Part shown: positions 1 to 5,847 of the stretch, piece after piece | How the letters are laid out: each line of letters starts with the position of its first letter | Position numbering within the stretch: position 1 is the stretch's first letter | Assembly (NCBI GenBank): GCA_004557185.1 | Contig: SFEP01000067.1 | Location: 1-12,040 of the forward strand | DNA from: Bacteroidales bacterium | Lineage (GTDB): Bacteria; Bacteroidota; Bacteroidia; Bacteroidales; Bacteroidaceae | Length of the DNA stretch: 12,040 bases | Direction of reading: 5' to 3' | Made by a program: the position numbers and the translations under genes | The notes under the pieces: model-generated | What the model was told of the DNA's origin: nothing | The model's database searches: none | Seen by the model: the letters and a program-made list of their open reading frames with translations, nothing else

Positions 1-2
1 AA

Positions 3-146
3 AAGTGCCACCGAAACCATCGTTTCAAAAATATGGGTCTCGACCGCGCACGCCGCATCCTCGCCCGGTTCAGCAACGCCGAACTGCAAGCGGAGCTGGA
101 TCGCAGACTGAAAAAGATGGAAAGCAGCGAACCGTTCGACCGTTAA
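3..146 (+). CDS. C-terminal end of an unrecognised protein (partial)
   Basis: The reading frame is open from the window edge to TAA at 144-146 and gives about 47 residues. The sequence is highly charged and helix-like, with a segment LARFSNAELQAELDRRLKKM that looks like an amphipathic helix or coiled coil. The start lies outside the window. An internal ATG at 33 could begin a shorter product, but the frame is open upstream of it. I chose this frame over the overlapping one (5-211) because its composition is protein-like, whereas the other is Arg/Pro-rich noise. No family is recognised. Its base composition is GC-richer than the yhcG remnant that follows, so the two may have different origins. 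Confidence 0.5.
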   Translation, partial: KCHRNHRFKNMGLDRARRILARFSNAELQAELDRRLKKMESSEPFDR

Positions 147-195
147 AAGCGCAGCGGATCGTGTCGCTAATGATCTCCCCCGTACGTAGGTCTTC

Positions 196-229
196 TAACC
201 GCTTGCTTTAATCTGTAAAGCGGAGGTTA
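196..229 (+). terminator. Imperfect hairpin, possible terminator of the upstream partial gene
   Basis: TAACC (196-200) pairs with GGTTA (225-229) and GCTTTA (205-210) pairs with TAAAGC (216-221), with an internal loop between the two helices. It lies 50 nt after the stop at 146. A T-rich stretch follows about 10 nt later rather than directly, so termination is only a possibility. Confidence 0.25.
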
Positions 230-246
230 CATGAAACTATTTTGTG

Positions 247-254
247 TATTTTTG
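247..254 (+). promoter_or_regulatory. Possible Bacteroidetes -7 box for yhcG
   Basis: TATTTTTG matches the Bacteroidetes TAnnTTTG -7 consensus. No convincing TTTG -33 box is found about 20 nt upstream. If real, it would give a leader of roughly 125 nt that contains the hairpin at 319-376. Confidence 0.3.
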
Positions 255-318
255 CAAGCGGTAGCGATTTACCGTACCTGCAAATCAGACCAAGACAATT
301 TCACATACACAATATAAG

Positions 319-376
319 GGAACTCCCTCGTAGCTACAAAGGCTTTGGTCGGCCGCAGGTGCTACTTGGGAGTTCC
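319..376 (+). promoter_or_regulatory. Large inverted repeat/hairpin just upstream of yhcG
   Basis: GGAACTCCC (319-327) is complementary to GGGAGTTCC (368-376). Just inside, GTAGC (330-334) is complementary to GCTAC (361-365), with a 2x2 internal loop between. The result is 14 paired positions around a 26-nt loop. The right arm ends 12 nt before the yhcG ATG and is followed by TTGTTTATATAT. It could be a leader attenuator, a terminator, or the trace of a recombination or mobile-element site. The sequence alone does not decide. Confidence 0.5.
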
Positions 377-388
377 TTGTTTATATAT
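375..388 (+). repeat. Degenerate relative of the CCTTATTATATA motif before yhcG ATG
   Basis: CCTTGTTTATATAT directly precedes the ATG at 389. It resembles the exact 12-mer CCTTATTATATA found at 5001-5012 (minus), 8758-8769 and 11570-11581. Confidence 0.3.
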
Positions 389-1428
389 ATGGAAGAAGGA
401 ATACAGTCTATCATAGATACCGATTATGAGCGGTGGGTGCTCACCATAAGAACTCGCTTTCAGAGGGCGAAAGTAAGCGCATCGCTGAAAGTGAATAATG
501 AGTTGCTGCGTTTCTATCTGTCGGTCGGGAAGGACATATACAATAATCAGTATGAGAATCGCTACGGCAGTCAGTTCTATAAACGCTTGAGTATAGACTT
601 GCAACGGGAAATCCCAAATTCAAAAGGGTTTTCTCCGACCAACTTGAAGTATATGAGATACTTTTATGAGTTGTTCAAAGACGAAATTCAAAATCGTCCA
701 CAATTGTGGACGATTTGGTTTGCCTGCCATGGGGTCATATTCGCTACATCATTGACAACTGCAAGAATGATTTGGATAAAGCCCTTTTCTTTGTGGGTAA
801 AACCCTTGAGAATAATTGGTCAAGAGCCGTGCTTCTGAATTTCTTGGGTACCGATTTATATGAGCGTCAGGGTAAAGCCATAACGAACTATCCTCAAACG
901 CTCCCTGAACCCCAAGGCGAGTTGGCCCAGCAAATCACCAAAGACCCTTATTCCTTTGATTTCCTCACGCTTTCAGAAAGATATGTTGAAAAAGAACTGA
1001 AAGATGCCTTAGTCGCCAACATTGAGCGTTTCCTGTTGGAGTTGGGACAAGGTTTTGCCTATATGGGGCGGGAGTATAGAGTCAAAATTGGCAACACGGA
1101 GAAATTTATGGATATGCTCTTCTACAATGCCAAACTGCATTGTTATGTCGTTGTAGAAGTCAAGACAGAAGCGTTTGACGCGCAAAATCTCGGTCAGTTG
1201 GGCCTGTACGTATCAGCCGTAAACCATCTGCTTAAATCCCCGGCCGACAATCCTACTATCGGTTTGCTTATCTGCCGAAGCAAAGACAACGTTGTTGCAA
1301 AATATGCTTTGGAAAGCACCTCCTTACCCATAGGCATTTCCGAATATGAATTGGCTAAGGTCTATCCTCAAGATTTCCAATCAACCTTGCCCAGCATCGA
1401 ACAAATCGAAAAAGAACTCAGCAAATAA
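389..1428 (+). pseudogene. yhcG: YhcG/DUF1016 family PD-(D/E)XK nuclease, frameshifted
   Basis: Two adjacent frames together make one YhcG-family protein. The first part (ATG 389 to about 704) carries the N-terminal DUF1016_N helical/winged-helix region, with FYLSVGKDIY and LKYMRYFYELF. The second part continues from GTG 706 (VDDLVCLPWGHIRYIIDNCK) to TAA 1426-1428 and carries the nuclease core: LELGQGFAYMGREYRV, then D in FMDMLFYN (D136 counted from codon 706) and ExK in VVVEVKTE (E151, K153). A single lost base near 703-705 accounts for the break. Restoring it gives about 346 residues, close to the usual family length. The catalytic residues survive in the second part, so loss of function may be recent, or the base may be a sequencing error. 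In Bacteroidetes such genes often sit near restriction-modification or mobile loci, but no such partner is visible here. The gene is AT-richer than its neighbours, consistent with transfer. Confidence 0.85.
691..716. repeat. Perfect 26-bp palindrome at the yhcG frameshift
   Basis: AAATCGTCCACAA (691-703) is followed directly by its exact reverse complement (704-716), with no spacer. The centre lies where the yhcG frame shifts by -1. A central base between CAA and TTGTGG would restore the frame and turn the perfect palindrome into one with a one-base centre. Confidence 0.9.
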
Positions 1429-1475
1429 ACATACGGGACGCCGTGGAAAGAAAATTCCATGCCGTCAAAGAAAAT

Positions 1476-1516
1476 GCCCCAGCCGTGGGAGAAAAATCCC
1501 GCGGCTGGGGCTTTTT
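1476..1516 (+). terminator. Strong, probably bidirectional intrinsic terminator between yhcG and glgB
   Basis: A 15-bp stem (1476-1490 with 1497-1511, one G-T wobble) closes the 6-nt loop GAAAAA and is followed by T5 (1512-1516). It lies 47 nt after the yhcG stop. Read from the minus strand, the same stem is followed by ATTTTCTTT, so it may also end the glgB transcript, whose stop is about 120 nt away. Between 1517 and 1633 I see nothing else that I can support. Confidence 0.9.
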
Positions 1517-1633
1517 ATGACAACCCTTTACGGTGTCGTCTTTTCCTTGCACCTACGATGGTGAAGGGGAGGCTGAGAAGACATTGTAGGCAGGTGGCAG
1601 CCGTGGTGCCGTGGCTTTCAGCCCCGCAGGGTG

Positions 1634-3739
1634 TTATTTCTTTTCATCCTTCTCCTCCTTGCGACGGAGCACCACGGCGCTGCGAGCAGGCAGGTAGAGC
1701 TTGAGCCAACCCTTGCCATCGCGCTTGAGCAGGGGGTCAAAGTTGGTGAAGTGGCTCATGCTGTCATCGGCAAAGCCATTGCCGCCATACTCCTTGGCAT
1801 CGGTGTTGAGCACCACCTCGTAGCAGCCCTCAGGCACCATGAAGCCGTAACCCTCGTAAGAGCGTGTGGGCGAGAAGTTGAACACAAAGACCAGCGGTCC
1901 GCGGGCATAGGCCAGCACCTGGTCGCCGTCGTTGTGCCAGACCTCCTGCACGGGGAACTTGCGGATGTCGGGCAGACTCTTGACTACGCTCAGCATGTCG
2001 TGGTCGAAGTCGCCGAGGTAGTGGTAGCAGAGTTCCTTGTTGTCGACGAGGTTCCACTGGCGACGGGCGTACTTGCAACTCCAGCCGTTGCCCTCGCGGG
2101 GGAAATCAATCCATTCGGGATGGCCGAACTCGTTGCCCATGAAGTTGAGGTAACCGCCGTTGATGGTGCTGCATGTCACGAGGCGTATCATTTTGTGCAG
2201 GGCAATGCCGCGGTGCACGGTGCCGTTTTCATCGCCCTTGCGGAAATGCCAGTACATGTCGGCATCGATGAGGCGGAAAATGATGGTCTTGTCGCCCACG
2301 AGTGCCTGGTCGTGGCTCTCGGCGTAGGAGATGGTTTTCTCGTCGGCACGACGGTTGGTTACTTCCCAGAAGATGGACGAGGGTTTCCAGTCTTCATCGC
2401 GGCACTCCTTGATGGTCTTGATCCAATAGTCGGGCACGTTCATGGCCATGCGGTAGTCGAAGCCATAGCCGCCGTCGTTGAAGGGAGCAGCGAGGCCGGG
2501 CATGCCGCTTACCTCCTCGGCAATGGTGATGGCCTTGGGCTTGACCTCGTGGATGAGGGCATTGGCCAAGGTGAGGTAGCAGATGGCATTGTCATCCTGA
2601 TGTCCGTTGAAGTAGTCGCCGTAGCCGCAGAAGGCCTCGCCCAAGCCGTGGCTGTAATAGAGCATGGAGGTGACGCCGTCGAAACGGAAGCCGTCGAAGT
2701 TGAACTCTGTGAGCCAGTACTTGCAGTTGGAGAGCAGGAAGTGTATGACTTCGTTTTTGCCATAGTCGAAGCAGAGGCTGTCCCAGGCCGAATGCTCGCG
2801 GCGTCCGCCGGGATAGAAGAACTGGTTGGGGTCGCCGCAGTAATTGCCGAGTCCCTCCACCTCATTCTTCACAGCGTGACTGTGCACGAGGTCCATGATA
2901 ACCATGATGCCTGCCTGGTGCGCTTCGTCAATCAGTTGCTTGAGTTCCTCGGGCGTGCCGAAGCGGCTTGACGGGGCAAAGAACGAACTTACGTGGTAAC
3001 CGAAACTGCCGTAGTAGGGGTGCTCGGCAATGGCCATAATCTGGATGCAGTTGTAGCCTTCCTTGATGACGCGGGGCAGCACATTCTCGCGGAACTCGTT
3101 GTAGGTGCCTACCTTTTCAGCGTCCTGAGCCATACCGATGTGGCACTCGTAGATAAGGAGCGGGGCCTTGGCGGAGGTGAATTTCGGTTTTTTCCACTCA
3201 TAAGGCTGCTCGGGGTTCCACACCTGGGCGCTGAAGATTTTCGTTTCCTCATCCTGCACCACACGACGGCACCAGGCGGGAATACGTTCGCCTTGGCCAC
3301 CCTGCCAGTGCATGGAGAGTTTGTAGAGCTGCTCGTGGTGCAGGGCTTTGGCGGGCAACTTCAGTTCCCAGTTGTCAGTGCCGGGAATGCGCTTGAGGGC
3401 GTAGGCCTCATCTTCCTTCCAGCCGTTGAACTCGCCAATCATGTAAATGGCCGTGGCGTTGGGGGCCCACTCACGGAGCACCCACTGACGCGGGGTGCGG
3501 TGCAGACCGAAGTAGAGATGACCATCGGCAAACTCTGACAGTTTGCCGGTGTTACGGGTGAGTTGGTTGAGCTTGTGGAGTGCATACTCGTGACGCCCCT
3601 TGATGGCCTCCTCGAAAGGTTCGAGCCAAGGGTCGTTCTTGACAAGCTTGATGTGATTGACAGCAGGTGCTGCCTTCTTGGTGCGGGCGGGAGCCTTGCG
3701 TGTAGCAGCCGCCGACTTGGCGTTTTCTGTCTTTTTCAT
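1634..3739 (-). CDS. glgB: 1,4-alpha-glucan (glycogen) branching enzyme
   Basis: A cytoplasmic enzyme of 701 residues that cuts alpha-1,4 glucan chains and re-attaches them by alpha-1,6 bonds in glycogen synthesis. Order of parts: a basic Ala/Lys-rich tail (residues 1-26); a CBM48-like beta domain (about 70-175, with WVLREWAPNATAIYMIGEFN); the GH13 barrel (about 190-560); and a C-terminal beta domain ending at about 692. Catalytic residues expected for the family are visible: nucleophile D354 in GFRFDGVTSM, acid/base E408 in TIAEEVSGMPG, and D477 in YAESHDQALVG. Also present are DLVHSHAVKN (H286) and the late motif GYLNFMGNEFGHPEWIDFPR. Length and motifs resemble the eukaryote-like GH13_8 branching enzymes rather than E. 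coli GlgB. The ATG at 3739 lies 41 nt after the MORN gene on the same strand, so co-transcription is likely. The leader is A/C-rich with no Shine-Dalgarno sequence. Confidence 0.96.
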   Translation of the reverse strand: MKKTENAKSAAATRKAPARTKKAAPAVNHIKLVKNDPWLEPFEEAIKGRHEYALHKLNQLTRNTGKLSEFADGHLYFGLHRTPRQWVLREWAPNATAIYMIGEFNGWKEDEAYALKRIPGTDNWELKLPAKALHHEQLYKLSMHWQGGQGERIPAWCRRVVQDEETKIFSAQVWNPEQPYEWKKPKFTSAKAPLLIYECHIGMAQDAEKVGTYNEFRENVLPRVIKEGYNCIQIMAIAEHPYYGSFGYHVSSFFAPSSRFGTPEELKQLIDEAHQAGIMVIMDLVHSHAVKNEVEGLGNYCGDPNQFFYPGGRREHSAWDSLCFDYGKNEVIHFLLSNCKYWLTEFNFDGFRFDGVTSMLYYSHGLGEAFCGYGDYFNGHQDDNAICYLTLANALIHEVKPKAITIAEEVSGMPGLAAPFNDGGYGFDYRMAMNVPDYWIKTIKECRDEDWKPSSIFWEVTNRRADEKTISYAESHDQALVGDKTIIFRLIDADMYWHFRKGDENGTVHRGIALHKMIRLVTCSTINGGYLNFMGNEFGHPEWIDFPREGNGWSCKYARRQWNLVDNKELCYHYLGDFDHDMLSVVKSLPDIRKFPVQEVWHNDGDQVLAYARGPLVFVFNFSPTRSYEGYGFMVPEGCYEVVLNTDAKEYGGNGFADDSMSHFTNFDPLLKRDGKGWLKLYLPARSAVVLRRKEEKDEKK

Positions 3740-3780
3740 GGTATTGGTGGTTGGTTTTGGTGGAGCCTCAGCACAAGTGC

Positions 3781-4893
3781 TTACTGCACCACACGTCCGT
3801 TAGAATATTCGCCTTTCTTCGTCACGTTGCCATTGGCATCGTATTCGGTGTATTTGCCATGTTTGATTCCGTCGCGGTAGGAGCAGTCGATGCGTGTGCC
3901 GTCGGGGCGCACCTCGATGCTTTTGCCATCGCGTTTTCCGGCCTTGAAGGTGCCCTTGAAGCGGCCTCCGTTGGCATACTTGAGTGTGCCCTCGCCGTCC
4001 ATGCGGTTTTCCTTCCAATAACCGTTATATTCGTCTCCGTTCTTCCACTTATAGATGCCGTGTCCGTCCATCATGTTGTGCTTCCATGCGCCGGTGTAGG
4101 TGGCCACGCCCTTCCACTGGAAAGTGCCCTGCCCGCTCTGCTCACCGTTGAGGAAACTGCCTATATACTGGTCGCCATTGGCAAAACGGAAGGTGCCTTC
4201 GCCCGTGCGTTCGCCATTCTGATACTGGCCTTCGTAGACGTCGCCGTTGCGGAACTTATAGATGCCCCGGCCGTCCTGCACATCGTTTTTCCATTCTCCA
4301 TTGTAATAGTCGCCGTCGGCATAGAAGTAGGTGCCGCGGCCATTGCGCTGGTTGTTGAGCCACGAGCCTTCGTATTTTGAACCGTCGTTCCAGTCGAAAT
4401 AGCCTTTGCCCGACTTTTTGTCGTCCTCCCATTCACCTTTGTAGAAGGCTCCGCTCTTGTAGGTGTACGTGCCCTTGCCATTGCGTTTGTCGTCCTTCCA
4501 CATACCTTCGTACACGTCGCCGTTGTAGTAGTACATGGTGCCGTTGCCCTCCTTGTTGCCACGATACCAGAGGCCGGTATAGCGGTTGTTGTTGACAGCG
4601 TAGAACGTGCCGCGGCCGTTGCGCTCATCTTTGGTCCAGTTGCCTTCGTAGCGCGAACCGTCGGCTGCGGTGAAAGTGCCCTCGCCGTGGCGCATGCCCT
4701 TGACAAACTCGCCCTCGTAGGTGTCGCCGTTAGGATAAACCACGCGGCCCTTGCCACCGGGCTTGCCGGCTATGAGTTCACCGGTGTAGACGCCGCCACC
4801 CTTCACGGTGCAGGAGCCCACCACCATTTTTTGTGCGCCAGCCACGAGGGGCATGCTGGCCAGGATAAGGTATATGAATGCTTTGCGAATCAT
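3781..4893 (-). CDS. Exported MORN-repeat protein
   Basis: A protein of 370 residues. It starts with a signal peptide (MIRKAFIYLILASMPLVAGA, then Gln) with a typical AxA cleavage site, so it is probably periplasmic or outer-membrane associated. From about residue 34 to 333 there are 13 MORN units of 23 residues (pattern YxGxWxxxxxxGxGxxxxxxGd). These are followed by a degenerate unit with IDCSYRDGIKHGKYTEYD, resembling the related YwqK-type repeat, and a short tail. MORN repeats form extended beta-hairpin arrays that mediate protein or lipid contacts; no enzyme domain is present. I chose the ATG at 4893 because the signal peptide begins there. The in-frame ATG at 4953 would add 20 residues ahead of it. 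The gene lies between kdsB and glgB. Its partner and role cannot be told from the sequence. Confidence 0.9.
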   Translation of the reverse strand: MIRKAFIYLILASMPLVAGAQKMVVGSCTVKGGGVYTGELIAGKPGGKGRVVYPNGDTYEGEFVKGMRHGEGTFTAADGSRYEGNWTKDERNGRGTFYAVNNNRYTGLWYRGNKEGNGTMYYYNGDVYEGMWKDDKRNGKGTYTYKSGAFYKGEWEDDKKSGKGYFDWNDGSKYEGSWLNNQRNGRGTYFYADGDYYNGEWKNDVQDGRGIYKFRNGDVYEGQYQNGERTGEGTFRFANGDQYIGSFLNGEQSGQGTFQWKGVATYTGAWKHNMMDGHGIYKWKNGDEYNGYWKENRMDGEGTLKYANGGRFKGTFKAGKRDGKSIEVRPDGTRIDCSYRDGIKHGKYTEYDANGNVTKKGEYSNGRVVQ

Positions 4894-5076
4894 GCTTGTT
4901 AGTGTGTTGTGGAATATGGAATGCGAGCAGGAGGCTTCAAATGGGAAGGTCATCTACAGATAAGGAACGGAGGCGGTGCACCGCGGGTTGCTTTCCTATA
5001 TATATAATAAGGTGTCTTTCCTATATAGATATGAAGGAGTGCTCATATTATAAGGGGTGCACCTGCTCCCATCATG
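4894..5076 (-). promoter_or_regulatory. AT-rich intergenic module upstream of the MORN gene
   Basis: This 183-nt gap separates kdsB from the MORN gene. It holds two copies of the palindrome GGTGCACC (4975-4982 and 5056-5063) flanking an AT-rich core. The core has a direct repeat CTTTCCTATATA (4991-5002 and 5016-5027, 25 nt apart). On the minus strand it has CCTTATTATATA (5012-5001) and the similar CCTTATAATATG (5055-5044). No TAnnTTTG box is seen. The architecture suggests a promoter and operator for MORN-glgB, but this is inference. Confidence 0.35.
5001..5012 (-). repeat. CCTTATTATATA motif, copy 1
   Basis: Exact 12-mer shared with 8758-8769 and 11570-11581. It lies about 108 nt upstream of the chosen MORN start. 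Confidence 0.6.
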
Positions 5077-5835
5077 TCAGCCCTGCTGTGTAGCCAGGAA
5101 CTGCTCGGCGCGCTGCAGGTCGTCGGGGGTGTCGATGCCGATGGTTTCCTGGTCGGTGGTGCCCACCTTGATGCGCAGCCCTGCCTGCAACCAGCGCAAC
5201 TGCTCGAGCGACTCGCTCACTTCGAGTGTGCCCTGCGGCATGGCGGTGATGCGAGCCAGCGCATCGGTGCGGTAGGCATAGAGGCCGATGTGCTTGAGGT
5301 AGGTGTGGTGCTGCGACCACGTTTCGAAGTCCTTGCCACGCAGATAAGGGATGACGCTGCGCGAGAAGTAGAGAGCATAGCCGTTGGCATCGAGCACAAC
5401 CTTGGGGGAGTTGGGGTTGCTGATGTGCTGCATGGGCTCGCCCAAGGCAAAGGGTTTCACCAAGGTGGCAATCTCCGTGTGGCTGTCGGCAAAGCAGCGC
5501 ATGATGGTCTGCAACTGCTGGGGGGCTATGAAAGGCTCGTCGCCCTGCACGTTGATGACTACGTCGGCATCGGTGCCCAACTTCTGATAAGCCTCGAAGC
5601 AACGGTCGGTGCCGCTGCGATGCTGGTCGGACGTCATGACCACGCGTCCGCCGAAGCGCTGCACGGCCTGCTCGATGCGGGCATCGTCGGTGGCGACGCA
5701 TACGTCGCTGACCACGCCAGCCACACGCTCATACACTCGCTGGATGATGGGGACGCCACCCAGCAACGCCAAGGGCTTGCCGGGAAAGCGGGTCGACGCA
5801 TAACGCGCCGGTATGATGGCTACAAATTTGCTCAT
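5077..5835 (-). CDS. kdsB: 3-deoxy-manno-octulosonate cytidylyltransferase (CMP-Kdo synthetase)
   Basis: A cytoplasmic enzyme that activates Kdo with CTP to give CMP-Kdo for the lipopolysaccharide inner core. It has 252 residues, the usual length. Motifs: nucleotide-binding IIPARYASTRFPGKPL (7-22), MTSDQHRSGTDR (67-78), metal-binding NVQGDEPF (95-102, D99), PNSPKVVLDANGYALYFSRS (141-160), KHIGLYAYR (181-189), ESLEQLRWLQAG (208-219) and GIDTPDDL (233-240, D235). The ATG at 5835 is 12 nt after the PBP stop, so the two are co-transcribed and possibly translationally coupled. The spacer contains CGACAAC, the same heptamer found just before the PBP start. No sign of degradation is seen. Confidence 0.97.
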   Translation of the reverse strand: MSKFVAIIPARYASTRFPGKPLALLGGVPIIQRVYERVAGVVSDVCVATDDARIEQAVQRFGGRVVMTSDQHRSGTDRCFEAYQKLGTDADVVINVQGDEPFIAPQQLQTIMRCFADSHTEIATLVKPFALGEPMQHISNPNSPKVVLDANGYALYFSRSVIPYLRGKDFETWSQHHTYLKHIGLYAYRTDALARITAMPQGTLEVSESLEQLRWLQAGLRIKVGTTDQETIGIDTPDDLQRAEQFLATQQG

Positions 5836-5847
5836 ATCAAGTTGTCG

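Noticed and set aside
5..211. Open frame of 68 codons at the left edge
   Set aside because: It overlaps the more protein-like partial frame ending at 146 and is Arg/Pro-rich, typical of a shadow frame.
689..716. Programmed -1 ribosomal frameshifting in yhcG
   Set aside because: No canonical X XXY YYZ slippery heptamer is in frame near the junction (it reads CAA AAT), and the hairpin begins in the same bases rather than 5-9 nt downstream. Mutation is simpler.
1631..2971. 446-codon plus-strand frame opposite glgB
   Set aside because: Antisense shadow of a GC-rich gene: Val/Ala/Glu/His-rich with no family features, while the minus strand encodes a full GlgB.
4894..4953. Longer MORN protein starting at ATG 4953
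   Set aside because: It would put 20 residues before a well-formed signal peptide that starts at 4893.
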